Assembly (NCBI GenBank): GCA_963730785.1
Contig: CAVSTF010000006.1
Span: 1-64,000, forward strand
Reading direction: 5' to 3'
DNA length: 64,000 bases
Source of the DNA: Bog-473 sp963730785
Lineage (GTDB): Bacteria > Actinomycetota > Acidimicrobiia > Acidimicrobiales > RAAP-2
In this document: in pieces, positions 18,805 to 27,439 of the stretch
Position numbering within the stretch: the first letter of the stretch is position 1
How the letters are laid out: each line of letters begins with the position of its first letter
The notes under the pieces: model-generated
Told to the model about the DNA's origin: nothing
What the model saw: the letters and a program-made list of their open reading frames with translations, nothing else
The model's database searches: none
Translations under genes and position numbers: made by a program

Positions 18805-19632
18805 GTATGTCCGGCGGTCCGGCCCGCCTGGAGGTTGACGACGTCAGCGTCAGTTTCGGTGGTGTGCATGCCGTGGTGGACGTGAGTTTCGTGGCCGAGC
18901 CGGGCTCCATCGTTGGACTGATCGGCGCCAACGGTTCGGGGAAGACCACCACCCTTGACGTCATTTCGGGATTGACGACGCCGAAAAAAGGGTCGGTTCG
19001 ACTCGACGGTGTCGACCTGGGGGAGTACTACCCGGAGGAACGCCAGCGGATCGGTCTGGTGCGTTCATTCCAGGATTGCCGTCTGTATCCGGAACTCTCC
19101 GTGCTCGATGTCCTCCTGCTCTGCGAAGACGTCAAGCGAGAAGTCGGGCGTGCTCTCGACCACCTTCCAGCTGCCGTGGGCTCGCCGCATCGAACGCGAA
19201 AAGCTCCACGCGGTCAATGACGTCATCGGCGCATTCGGCCTGGAGCGGTTCCGACACCACCGGACGGCTGAATTGTCCACCGGGACGCGCCGAGTGGTCG
19301 ACCTGGCGTCAATGGTGCTGGCCTCACCTCGCCTGCTCCTCTTGGACGAACCCACGGCGGGTATCGCCCAGCGAGAGGCCGAGGCGTTCATTCCGTTGCT
19401 GCAGCGCTTGCACCAGGTGGTCGATACCACCATCATTTTGGTGGAGCACGATGTCCCGCTGGTCTTCGAGCTCTGCTCTACCGTGGTGGTGATGGAGTTG
19501 GGCCGGGTGGTCGTCTCCGGTCCACCCGAGGTCATCAAGTCTGATCCCAAGGCCTTGACGGCCTACCTGGGAGCCAGTGATGAGGCAATCTTCATATCTG
19601 GTCCGCGGGCGACCAGCACCGAGACATCCTGA
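18801..19632 (+). CDS. LivG-type ABC transporter ATPase (one frameshift)
   Basis: About 277 residues. GANGSGKTTTLDVISG is Walker A, VRSFQDCRLYPELSV is the Q-loop region, LSTGTRRVVDLASMV is the LivG-style signature (T instead of the second G), LLLLDEPTAGIAQ is Walker B, and VEHDV carries the switch His. A frame change near 19150 separates the halves. The ATG overlaps the LivHM stop. It should pair with the ATPase domain of the MFS-LivF fusion to drive the LivHM pore. Confidence 0.87.
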
Positions 19633-19651
19633 TGGCGAAGGGAAATTGATC

Positions 19652-21193
19652 ATGTCACCAGCATCCGGTTCCATGCGTCTCCCCAATCCGCTGGCCCCTA
19701 TTGGCCGGTCATGGCGGCGACTGCGCCGCCGCCCGATGGCCATGCAGTTGCGCACGTTGCTCATCGTCGTGGCCGTGGTGGTGGGTCTGGTGTTGTGGTT
19801 GGCCATGGCACCGGTGGGAACGCCGGGTTCGCCCACCGGCGCCGGCGCGTCGGAGGTTCCGGTCGCCGCCGCCTTCAAGCCCACCCCGGTCACTCAGGCC
19901 AGTACCAGCACGCGGGGGGTGACCAAGACCGCCATCAACGTCGTCTTCCCAGTGGTCTCGCTCAACAGCCTGGCTGGCCGAGAGGGCTTCTCCGCCGATG
20001 CGGAATACGGGCAGCAGGCCACCGCCATTCATGTGTACGTCAACCAGATCAACCAGGCGGGTGGCATCAACGGGCGCAAGATCAACGCCATCATTGTCCC
20101 GTTCGATCCAACTGATGATGCCTCCATGCGGGCGTTGTGCCAGCAGTGGACCCAAGGATCCCCGCCCGTGTTCGCCGTCTTGGACGGAGTGGGCACCTGG
20201 GAGGACGACAATCAACTGTGCGTCACCCAGGAGGGTCATACGCCATTGTTGAGCGCTTGGAGCACGGTCACGGACTGGACCCAGCTCGGTTCGCCCTACC
20301 TGTGGTGGACGGGTGTCGACGACGCACCGTTGCTCAAGGCCCTCGTGAACTGGGGCCTGACCTCGGGGCGGCTGAGCAAGGGCAAGACGGTGGGCATTGC
20401 CGTCACCGACCTGGCCAGTGACCAGGCCGCCCTGAACCAGTATCTGTTGCCGTACCTGAAGCAGTTGGGCATCAAGGCAATGGTGCAAACCGTCACCGAC
20501 GACAGCGGCGAGACGGCCAGCACCAACACCGACGCGCAGCTGGCGGTTGAGCGCTTTAAGGCGGCCGGCGTCACGTCGATCATCCCGTTGCTACGCGAAG
20601 ACGCCTTCTTTCCCTACATCGGAGCCGAAAACGCGCAGAAGTACTTTCCCAAGTTGTTGCTGAGCGACTACCAGTCCACCATCACGATCGCGCTGGGGTT
20701 GATCCCGGCGCCCTATGAGGACGCGTTGAACGGCCAGGAGGGCGTGACCACGGAGACGTTGGGTGGAGAGGACGATCCGTTACCGGAGGCCAAGGGGGGA
20801 TACGACCCGGGTGTGCGGTCCTGTTACGCAGAATGGCACAAGGTGCACCCCAAGCCGTACAAGGGAGCGTCCAATCCCTACATTGAGGAACAGGGCCCGA
20901 TCCAAGCCTGGTGTGGCGTCATCCGGCTCTTCTCGCAGGCCGCCACGGACGCGGGAAAGAACCTCAACCGGCGTTCCTTCGTTGAGGCCATGTCCAAGAT
21001 CAAGAACATTTCGGGCACCTTGTCGCCGATTTGGAGCTACGGCCCGAACAAGATGTATGGTCCCACCGAATATCAGGTGGTTGAAGTCCATAACAACGTT
21101 CCTCCGTCTTCACAGTGTGTGCCCCAGGCCAATGGCAAGCCCCAAGGCACCTGCTGGGTGGTGAAGCAGAAATGGACCCCGCTACCAACCTGA
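19652..21193 (+). CDS. LivK-like substrate-binding protein with uncleaved N-terminal anchor
   Basis: 513 residues from ATG 19652, which follows GAAGGGA. A basic cytosolic stretch (RRLRRRP) precedes one membrane helix (LLIVVAVVVGLVLWLAMAP) and then a type-1 periplasmic binding fold: INVVFPVVSLNSL, VNQINQAGGINGRKI and a Cys-bearing hinge. There is no lipobox Cys, so the protein is probably held by the N-terminal helix rather than a lipid. It lies 19 bases after LivG. The ligand is unknown; LivK relatives bind amino acids, amides and many other small compounds. Confidence 0.82.
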   Translation: MSPASGSMRLPNPLAPIGRSWRRLRRRPMAMQLRTLLIVVAVVVGLVLWLAMAPVGTPGSPTGAGASEVPVAAAFKPTPVTQASTSTRGVTKTAINVVFPVVSLNSLAGREGFSADAEYGQQATAIHVYVNQINQAGGINGRKINAIIVPFDPTDDASMRALCQQWTQGSPPVFAVLDGVGTWEDDNQLCVTQEGHTPLLSAWSTVTDWTQLGSPYLWWTGVDDAPLLKALVNWGLTSGRLSKGKTVGIAVTDLASDQAALNQYLLPYLKQLGIKAMVQTVTDDSGETASTNTDAQLAVERFKAAGVTSIIPLLREDAFFPYIGAENAQKYFPKLLLSDYQSTITIALGLIPAPYEDALNGQEGVTTETLGGEDDPLPEAKGGYDPGVRSCYAEWHKVHPKPYKGASNPYIEEQGPIQAWCGVIRLFSQAATDAGKNLNRRSFVEAMSKIKNISGTLSPIWSYGPNKMYGPTEYQVVEVHNNVPPSSQCVPQANGKPQGTCWVVKQKWTPLPT

Positions 21194-21229
21194 GACAGTC
21201 CAATGCACCTCGAGCTAATGGGAGAGCCG

Positions 21230-21712
21230 ATGTCGAAGCGAATGAACGTGAAGTTGATGGCCGGAATTGCCGCTGGAGCCTTTTCGCTCGGCGCGGTGGC
21301 GCTGCCATCGGTGGCCTCGGCCAGTATCGCCAAGGCCAAGGGATTCCCCTGCATCGCTCAGAGCGCCGTGGAATTCGCCACCGGCAACACCACCTACGGC
21401 GCACCGAAGGCGGGCCCGGGCTACGTGGCTACCGCCGGCACCTGCACGTACTCGTCAGCTACCACCAAGTCGTTTGTGATCGCCCGCGCCCCATTGGGCA
21501 AGAGCAAGTTCGCCGCTGACGTCAAGCTGGGCACGAAGGGCGACAAGTTGAAGTCCGTGTCTGGAATCGGCAAGGCCGCCACCTACGGGACCGGCAAGTC
21601 CGACATCTTCTTCGTCAGCCAGGGCGGCAACGTCTACGAGTTCCTGGACAACTCCGGGAAAGCCACGTTGAAGCAGCTTGAGGCCGTGGCCAAGGTCGTC
21701 CTTCCGAAGTGA
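21230..21712 (+). CDS. small secreted protein of unknown function, last gene of the transport operon
   Basis: 160 residues starting at ATG 21230 behind GGGAGAG. A signal peptide (MNVKLMAGIAAGAFSLGAVALPSVASA) is followed by a mature part with two Cys (PCIAQS, TCTYSS) likely to form a disulfide, and a C-terminal SDIFFVSQGGNVYEF...VAKVVLP. I do not recognise the family. The 36-base distance to the binding-protein gene and the hairpin directly after it place it in the same transcript, so it may assist the transporter outside the cell. Confidence 0.7.
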   Translation: MSKRMNVKLMAGIAAGAFSLGAVALPSVASASIAKAKGFPCIAQSAVEFATGNTTYGAPKAGPGYVATAGTCTYSSATTKSFVIARAPLGKSKFAADVKLGTKGDKLKSVSGIGKAATYGTGKSDIFFVSQGGNVYEFLDNSGKATLKQLEAVAKVVLPK

Positions 21713-21717
21713 GGCGA

Positions 21718-21739
21718 AGCCGGACCTCATGGTCCGGCT
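21718..21739. terminator. bidirectional hairpin terminator
   Basis: A perfect stem GCCGGACC / GGTCCGGC with a four-base TCAT loop (plus one A-T pair) sits between two convergent genes, six bases after the secreted-protein stop and 13 bases before the CadD-like stop. There is no T-run, but strong hairpins between convergent ends are usual in high-GC actinobacteria. Confidence 0.7.
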
Positions 21740-21751
21740 GAAGTTGGAGGT

Positions 21752-22342
21752 TCAGATCGTTCCGGCTCTGAGCAGGACGAGCACGCCGATGACGCAATAG
21801 AGCACCGGGGCTGCGAAAACACCCACTCGGGTCGCCACGTCGCGGACGCGCTGATGTTGACCGATCCGAAGGACACCCAGCGTGAGGATCGCTTCACCCA
21901 GCGCGAACACGACCACGATCGAGACAATGTTGGTGGTCCCGGCTACGCGGAACAATGGGATGTAGACCGCCAAGTTGTCGCCCCCGGCTCCGACGGTGAT
22001 GAGGGCCGATGAAATGACGCCGGCCCCGACGGCACGGGCTGAGAGCTGGCGTCGGCGTTCCGGATGGCGCACCATGATCAGGCCGCGGACTCCCTGCAGC
22101 AGGGGGACCAGACCGAGCAGGCCGACCAATTTGGGGGAGATCTCGAACAAGGCGATGGCAGTGGCGCCGGCGGCCGCAACCACCACGACGAAGCCAATGA
22201 TCTGTCCGGCCACAATGCGGCGTGCTCGTTCTGGCGGCGCGGCAGCCACCATGGCCAAGGTCACGAGCGCATTGTCGATGTTGGTGCCGACGAAGGCCGT
22301 GGCGGCCACGGCCAAGTCGGCCGGCAGGCCGGCCAGTAGCAA
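21752..22342 (-). CDS. CadD-like cadmium resistance/cation efflux membrane protein
   Basis: 196 residues with about six hydrophobic segments. AFVGTNIDNALVTLAMV near the N-terminus and the later ITVGAGGDNLAVYIPLF are the paired half-repeats of CadD (cadmium resistance transporter) proteins of the LysE-like superfamily. The start is a TTG nine bases after the stop of the dioxygenase gene upstream, so the two are likely co-transcribed. Ion specificity cannot be deduced. Confidence 0.75.
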   Translation of the reverse strand: MLLAGLPADLAVAATAFVGTNIDNALVTLAMVAAAPPERARRIVAGQIIGFVVVVAAAGATAIALFEISPKLVGLLGLVPLLQGVRGLIMVRHPERRRQLSARAVGAGVISSALITVGAGGDNLAVYIPLFRVAGTTNIVSIVVVFALGEAILTLGVLRIGQHQRVRDVATRVGVFAAPVLYCVIGVLVLLRAGTI

Positions 22343-22351
22343 GGTGTCCGT

Positions 22352-23257
22352 TCAGCCGTCGGCGCGTAGGGGCATCGATGGCCCGTAGGGCCGGTCGCCG
22401 CGCAGGGTCACGCGGTGGGCGTAGCGGGGAGCGTCGCCGTAATCGTCCAGTGCGTAGTGCATGGTGGCTCGATTGTCCCAGAACGCGACCGAACCGGCTT
22501 TCCAGCGGAATCGGCAGGTGAATTCGGGCTGCACACAGTGCCGGTAGAGCATCTCAAGAATGGCGTTGCTCTCATTCTTTGACAGCCCGAGCAGCGACTG
22601 CGTGAACTGACCATTGACGAAGAGTCCGTTGCGCCCATTTTCCGGATGGGTGCGGACGACCGGATGCAACGCCGGCAGGAGCTTCTCTCTCCAAATGCCG
22701 TCCCATTCGTAGCCGCCCCGGTCATCGACGTCGGCGGCGAACCAGGGATCATGGTGGATGGCGATGAGGCTGTCGCACAGGGTCTGCACGCTGGGCGCCA
22801 AGCCGTCATAGGCATCCTGCAGGCTGGCCCACATGGTGTCGCCCCCCACTTCGGGCACCTCCAGCATGTACAGGATGGACCCGAAGGCCGGTGTCTCCAA
22901 GAACGTGACGTCGGTGTGCCACCAACTGGCCCGGTCCACCTTGCCATCGATGGCCAAGACTTCTTTGCTTTCGTCGATCGAAGGCAAGACGGGGTGGGCT
23001 TCGGTGACCTCGCCGAATTGCCGAGCGAAGTTGGCCTGCTCATCCGGACTCAGTGACTGGTCCCGAAAGAAGATGACGTGATGGGTGTTGAGGGCGTCTC
23101 GCACCGCCGCCGTGACCTCGGGTCCGAGCGGTACCGAAAGATCAATATCGAGGATCTCGGCCCCAATGGTCGGAGAAACGGGCGCAATGTTCAGGCGGGT
23201 GACGAGGCTCACGACGGAATTGTGCCCGACAACTGGTGACGACTCAATACGGGACAC
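22352..23257 (-). CDS. TauD/TfdA-family 2-oxoglutarate-dependent dioxygenase
   Basis: 301 residues from GTG 23257. The iron-binding triad is visible as WHTDVTF (HxD) and the distal His in TMHYALDDYG. The 2-oxoglutarate-binding Arg is in HRVTLRGD. GAEILDIDLS and IFFRDQSL are N-terminal hallmarks of the family. An internal GTG at 23212 (SLVTRLNIAP) is an alternative start and would leave room for the inverted repeat at 23242-23268 to act as an operator. Substrate unknown (sulfonate, phenoxyacid or similar). Confidence 0.85.
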   Translation of the reverse strand: MSRIESSPVVGHNSVVSLVTRLNIAPVSPTIGAEILDIDLSVPLGPEVTAAVRDALNTHHVIFFRDQSLSPDEQANFARQFGEVTEAHPVLPSIDESKEVLAIDGKVDRASWWHTDVTFLETPAFGSILYMLEVPEVGGDTMWASLQDAYDGLAPSVQTLCDSLIAIHHDPWFAADVDDRGGYEWDGIWREKLLPALHPVVRTHPENGRNGLFVNGQFTQSLLGLSKNESNAILEMLYRHCVQPEFTCRFRWKAGSVAFWDNRATMHYALDDYGDAPRYAHRVTLRGDRPYGPSMPLRADG

Positions 23258-23268
23258 CTACATTGAGT
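23242..23268. promoter_or_regulatory. inverted repeat between divergent genes
   Basis: ACTCAAT and ATTGAGT form perfect 7-base arms separated by 13 bases, between the start of the dioxygenase gene (minus) and the hydrolase gene (plus). Position and symmetry suit a regulator that controls both, but no cognate regulator is adjacent. Confidence 0.35.
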
Positions 23269-23302
23269 GCGGGCACCACCACTGGGCAGGAAAGGAACGT
23301 CG

Positions 23303-24355
23303 ATGAGCAGCGGCGAGCAGGGACTGGTCTTCACGCCACCGGAGCGGAATTACTCGCCTTGGTACCAGTGGGTTTCTCGACTGGGGGCGATCCAACACGA
23401 GGATCCGTTGCCTGAGAAAGACCTCGCTGACCTGCCGCGCTGGCTCGAGGGTCGACGAGCCCGACTGCTCCAACTGCTCGGGCCACTCCCCGAGACGGTG
23501 CCCCTCAACCTGGCCACCCTGGAATCGGTGCAATGTGACGGCTACCGACGCCAGAAGATCGTCTTCGACACCGAGTACGACATGTCGGTGCCGGCCTACC
23601 TCCTCATTCCGGACGATCGGACCCAACCCGGCGCCGGCATCCTGGCGTGTCACGGACACGGACCGGGCAAGTCACAGGCCGTCGGCTTGGAGTTCACCAA
23701 CGCACCCAACAGTGATTACGCGCTCCAGTTGGTTCGTCAGGGCTATGTGGTGCTGGCGCCGGATCTCCGCTGTTTCGGTGAGCGGGTGGATTGGCAGCCG
23801 GAAGATCACTACGCCTGCGATACCAACTTGGTGCATGCCGCCATGGCCGGCGTCAATCCGCTGACCCAGAACGTCTGGGACTTGGCTCGCTCTCTTGATG
23901 TGCTGAGCGAACATCCACTGGTTGATCCGGCCCGCATCGGCATGGTGGGTCTTTCGTACGGCGGCACGGTCACCCTCTTTACGGCGGCCTTCGATGATCG
24001 GGTTGCGGTGACCGTGGTCAGTGGCTTCTTCTCCTCGTGGAAAGAGAGCCACAAAATGCCGTGGAACATGTGTGGCTCGCAGATCGTCCACGGCATGTTG
24101 GGCCACCTTGAACACGAAGACCTGGGAGCCCTCATCGCACCTCGTCCACTCATGATCGAGTCGGGGACGGAGGACTATCTCTTCCCGTCGTCGGTCGCTG
24201 CGGAATCAGTACGACGCACTCGGCTGGTCTATGAGCACGACGGGGTCAGCGAGCGTTTGGCGCACGACATCTTCGAAGGAGAACACCAGTGGCACGGTGT
24301 CGCCTCGGTTGACTTCCTCAATCAGTGGCTGGAGCACACTCCACTACCGGCCTGA
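23303..24355 (+). CDS. alpha/beta hydrolase (acetyl xylan esterase/abhydrolase_7-like)
   Basis: 350 residues from ATG 23303, preceded by AGGAAAGGAA. The nucleophile elbow is GLSYGG, the acid is probably Asp in ESGTEDYLFP and the His is in GEHQWHG. An oxyanion motif ACHGHGPGKS lies after the first strands. The roughly 90-residue N-terminal cap before VFDTEYDMSVPAYLLIP is typical of acetyl-xylan-esterase-like hydrolases. It is divergent from the dioxygenase gene. Substrate unknown. Confidence 0.75.
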   Translation: MSSGEQGLVFTPPERNYSPWYQWVSRLGAIQHEDPLPEKDLADLPRWLEGRRARLLQLLGPLPETVPLNLATLESVQCDGYRRQKIVFDTEYDMSVPAYLLIPDDRTQPGAGILACHGHGPGKSQAVGLEFTNAPNSDYALQLVRQGYVVLAPDLRCFGERVDWQPEDHYACDTNLVHAAMAGVNPLTQNVWDLARSLDVLSEHPLVDPARIGMVGLSYGGTVTLFTAAFDDRVAVTVVSGFFSSWKESHKMPWNMCGSQIVHGMLGHLEHEDLGALIAPRPLMIESGTEDYLFPSSVAAESVRRTRLVYEHDGVSERLAHDIFEGEHQWHGVASVDFLNQWLEHTPLPA

Positions 24356-24365
24356 TGCGCCGCTG

Positions 24366-25172
24366 CTACTCGCGCCAGGTCACAGAATAGGCCCGAGTGG
24401 ATTCCGCCATACCTTTCAACGTCAGCTCACCCAAGTCATCGAAACGGAGCGATTTTCCAAGACACAGCTCACGGACGGCGACAGAGACGGCGATTTCGCC
24501 GGAATCCGCAGCCGCACACAAGCGGGCGGCAAGTTGAACAGCCGCACCGAATAGGTCGTCATGCTCGTCGGTGACGGGTTCGCCCGCACTAATGCCGATG
24601 CTCACTGCGAACGGAATCTCGGCGACCTGATTGCGTGCATCAAGCTGCCGCTGTACATCAATAGCGAAGGCAACAGCTGAAACAACTGAGGTGAAGGCGG
24701 CCATGATGCCGTCGCCGGTGTGCTTGACCTCTCGACCGTCATGGGTGACCAGTGCGGTTCGAACAATGCGATTGTGCTCATTGAGGAGTTGCATATGGCC
24801 GTCATCGCCAAGTTCCTGCGTTTGCGCGACAGAACCACACACATCAGTGAAGACGATCGCTCGCAACGCGGGCGCCGTGTACGCGGTGCCAGTCGGATGA
24901 TGTGGCAGTTGTCCGAAGAACTGATTTAACGGTACGAATCCGTCAAGCTCCAATATGGTGCTCGCCAGCAGGCCGTGTGCTTCTCGGTGGACGGTCTCTA
25001 TGGCCTGCTTGCTCGGCCCCTCAGCAAGACAGAACACGGAGCCGTTTTCAGGTTCAAACCAGTACGTGTGATAGCGCACTCCATGTTCTTCTTGGATTGC
25101 CACATCAAGTTGGTGTGCATTGGCCAAGTCCTCGGGCGTCGCGCCGGGGACATCGTGGCGATCAATGAACAT
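24366..25172 (-). CDS. DUF4242 domain fused to class III adenylate/guanylate cyclase
   Basis: 268 residues from ATG 25172; a longer frame exists upstream, but MFIDRHDVPG is the normal DUF4242 start. Residues 1-90 match the DUF4242 pattern (FIDRHDVPGAT, YWFEPENGSVFCLAEGP). Residues about 105-268 are a class III cyclase: IVFTDVCGSV (first metal Asp), VKHTGDGIMAAF (second Asp) and AAVQLAARL. In the last motif the usual transition-state Asn is replaced by Gln while Arg is kept, which may lower activity. A short linker (PLNQFFGQLP) joins the domains. The product and the ligand sensed by DUF4242 are unknown. Confidence 0.75.
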   Translation of the reverse strand: MFIDRHDVPGATPEDLANAHQLDVAIQEEHGVRYHTYWFEPENGSVFCLAEGPSKQAIETVHREAHGLLASTILELDGFVPLNQFFGQLPHHPTGTAYTAPALRAIVFTDVCGSVAQTQELGDDGHMQLLNEHNRIVRTALVTHDGREVKHTGDGIMAAFTSVVSAVAFAIDVQRQLDARNQVAEIPFAVSIGISAGEPVTDEHDDLFGAAVQLAARLCAAADSGEIAVSVAVRELCLGKSLRFDDLGELTLKGMAESTRAYSVTWRE

Positions 25173-25275
25173 TGGCACGTCGCGAAACGTACACCCCCGT
25201 TGATGGCAGATCCGAAACTGATGTACACCTGTGGGCAGGCCGATAGAAGCCTGAGTTGGTGCGGTGCTGAGTGGT

Positions 25276-25887
25276 TCAGCCCTCGCGTTGTTGGCGCACG
25301 GCCCGGATCCGATGGATGAATCCGGCAATCACCACCACGATGACGATGGCGGCAATGACGTAGCCGGCGTCGCTGAAGTCCTTCAACACGTGGTGGTAGC
25401 TGCTCCCCAGGCTGTAGCCCAAACCGGTGAGGGCGGCACACCAGATGGTGCAGCCGATCACGGTGAAGAGAATGAACTTCCCCAGTGCCATTTCGGCCAA
25501 CCCGGCCGCCAGCGAGACGAAGCTCCGCAAGAGGGGCACGAATCGACCGAGGAGCACGATCGGGTCGCCTCGACGGGCAAACCACGATTCCGCTCGATCC
25601 AAGTCCTTATGGGTGAGCAAGATGTATTTGCCCACCTTGTCGACCAGCGGGCGACCGCCGTAGTTACCGATGGCGTAGCCCGCGATGGAGCCCAGGACCT
25701 CGGCCGCGGCGGCCACCAGGATCACCGCCACCACGTTGAGCGGGTGGTGCTCACCCGGCACCTGGCCACTGGCCAGCACACCGCCATAAATGATGGCGAC
25801 CTCGGCCCCCACGGGGAGGGCCATGGCTGAAATGAAACTCAGGACAAAGACGGCAAGGTAGCCCCAGTGCTCCAGAAAATGCTCCAC
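25276..25887 (-). CDS. DedA-family membrane protein
   Basis: 203 residues from GTG 25887. AGYAIGNYGG, GRFVPLLRSFVSLAAGLAEM (the conserved Arg/Gly/Pro re-entrant motif) and a final hydrophobic helix are typical of DedA/VTT proteins, which act in lipid carrier recycling and proton-linked homeostasis. Four or five membrane segments can be counted. It ends about 100 bases before the cyclase start, which would lie in the same transcript. Confidence 0.85.
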   Translation of the reverse strand: MEHFLEHWGYLAVFVLSFISAMALPVGAEVAIIYGGVLASGQVPGEHHPLNVVAVILVAAAAEVLGSIAGYAIGNYGGRPLVDKVGKYILLTHKDLDRAESWFARRGDPIVLLGRFVPLLRSFVSLAAGLAEMALGKFILFTVIGCTIWCAALTGLGYSLGSSYHHVLKDFSDAGYVIAAIVIVVVIAGFIHRIRAVRQQREG

Positions 25888-26096
25888 GAACCCGCCTCAC
25901 CCTTCAATTGCCAGTGTTTGAGACGCACAACCTAAACCAACCCTGCGGGCCATGACTTCATCCCTAGGGATGATTCGACCCTGGACTCCGGCCAGGATGG
26001 CGAGATGGCGGTCGTGGGTGATCCCCCCGGAGACATTTCCCGGTTGTGTGCCCTGGCACCCGAGCCAATCTCGTTAGGCCTAAATAGGAGCCTTCG
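25888..26096. other. intergenic region upstream of DedA
   Basis: About 209 bases without a gene. It contains the 16-base palindrome at 25958-25973 and a smaller TTAGGCCTAA palindrome near 26074. I find no tRNA or clear terminator. Confidence 0.5.
25958..25973. promoter_or_regulatory. 16-base perfect palindrome TCATCCCTAGGGATGA
   Basis: A perfect palindrome lies about 70 bases upstream of the DedA start codon in a gene-free region. The symmetric CCCTAGGG core recalls operators of metal-responsive repressors (for example CsoR-type sites have G-tract arms), but that likeness is loose. It is a candidate binding site only. Confidence 0.4.
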
Positions 26097-27323
26097 TCAG
26101 CGCGGAGACAGGTCCACATCGGCCGGGGGATAGCTGGCCCGTTGCCGCGATCGGTCGGGTCCACCCAGGATCCACCGCAGTCGGGTGCGCAGGACGATGG
26201 CGACGAATGAAACAGTCAATGTGATGGTGGTCACCAACAGGAGGGGCACCTCGACCTCCCAGGAGATGTGATTGGTTAGGCCGATGTGCTTGATAAAGGC
26301 TCGCATCATGGTGAGAAAAATGGTGTGGGCAAAGAAAAAGCCGCCTGTGATGCCCGCGCCGTAGGCGACCAAACGCCCCGAGCTCCTGGTCGATGTGGCG
26401 TTCCTGCGTTGGACGCGACGATCCCATAGGAAGCTCAACGCGAAGAGCCCGGCGATGGCGGCGAAGCACCACACCGTGGCTTGTGGTTCATAGTCGTCTG
26501 ACGCCCGACCCACATTGCCGCCTCCGGCTACTTGCAGGCCGTACCAGGAAATCATGAGGACGCCAATGCCGACCGTCGAGGCCAGAATGCCGCGGTAGTA
26601 GCGCGAGACGAACGTGAGCACCTGGTCGATGTGGAGCGCGACCAACATGCCGGCAATGAAGAAAGCTTGGTACGTGAAAATGTCTCTTCCCCACGGCAGG
26701 TACCGATTCAGCCAAACGGTGAAGTGCGTGAGCGTCGGGAACCAGGAGTGGTAGTGGAGATCGAAGCCCAGAAGGGCGGCAAAACTCAGACTGAGCCCCA
26801 TCACCACGAAGGGTCGATTGAACTTCTGCAATCCTCTGAAGAGGTACGGAAACACCAAGTAGAACTGGAAGATCACAAAGACGGCATACAGCTGTGAGTA
26901 ACCCAGAATCAGATTGTGGCGCAGGAAGATACCGACTTCATCCCACGACACGCTGACGGTAATGACAGAAAAGACGAGGTAGATGGCCGTCCAGGCCAGG
27001 TAGGGGACGCCGAGCTCGACATAGCGCCGCTTCCAAAAGGCCTTCTGTGTACGTGGGTGAACGATCTGGGAGTAACAGACGACCAACCCGGTCAGAAAGA
27101 AGAATGCATTCCGGCTGAGATGCAACATGGCGATGAACCCGCTCCCGATCACGTTCGTGGTCATGCCGGTCCAAATGAACGAGTGCTGGCTCACCACCGC
27201 CAAACAGGCCAGGATGCGGAAGAGGTTCAGCATCTCGAGATACCGATTGTCGGCACGAATCAGAGAAGTAGTGGTGTCAGTTCCCGCAGAATTCTGAACG
27301 AGGGCGACAGCCATTCCCCGCAT
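26097..27323 (-). CDS. OafA-like acyltransferase 3 membrane protein
   Basis: About 408 residues from ATG 27323; an upstream TTG gives a longer frame but is less likely. LNLFRILACLAVVSQHSFIW carries the conserved R...H of acyltransferase-3 proteins, and about ten hydrophobic segments follow, including LSRNAFFFLTGLVV. There is no C-terminal SGNH domain. Members O-acylate cell-surface sugars or lipids; the acceptor is unknown. Confidence 0.8.
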   Translation of the reverse strand: MRGMAVALVQNSAGTDTTTSLIRADNRYLEMLNLFRILACLAVVSQHSFIWTGMTTNVIGSGFIAMLHLSRNAFFFLTGLVVCYSQIVHPRTQKAFWKRRYVELGVPYLAWTAIYLVFSVITVSVSWDEVGIFLRHNLILGYSQLYAVFVIFQFYLVFPYLFRGLQKFNRPFVVMGLSLSFAALLGFDLHYHSWFPTLTHFTVWLNRYLPWGRDIFTYQAFFIAGMLVALHIDQVLTFVSRYYRGILASTVGIGVLMISWYGLQVAGGGNVGRASDDYEPQATVWCFAAIAGLFALSFLWDRRVQRRNATSTRSSGRLVAYGAGITGGFFFAHTIFLTMMRAFIKHIGLTNHISWEVEVPLLLVTTITLTVSFVAIVLRTRLRWILGGPDRSRQRASYPPADVDLSPR

Positions 27324-27361
27324 TGTGTCGAAGTGTTCTGAATGGGACGTCAAAGGATGCT

Positions 27362-27381
27362 GTGAGAACCATGAGTCTCAC
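27362..27381. promoter_or_regulatory. inverted repeat GTGAGA-N8-TCTCAC
   Basis: Six-base perfect arms separated by eight bases sit between the divergent acyltransferase and SRPBCC genes. The position suits an operator, but short repeats like this arise by chance fairly often. Confidence 0.25.
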
Positions 27382-27439
27382 GGGATCTCTATCAGCGGAC
27401 TCTCAGGCGTTCGCATGCCAGTTCTCGTATGGTGACCTC

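Noticed and set aside
25888..26096. A tRNA or small RNA in the gap upstream of dedA
   Set aside because: No cloverleaf or strong promoter-terminator pair could be found; only palindromes are visible.
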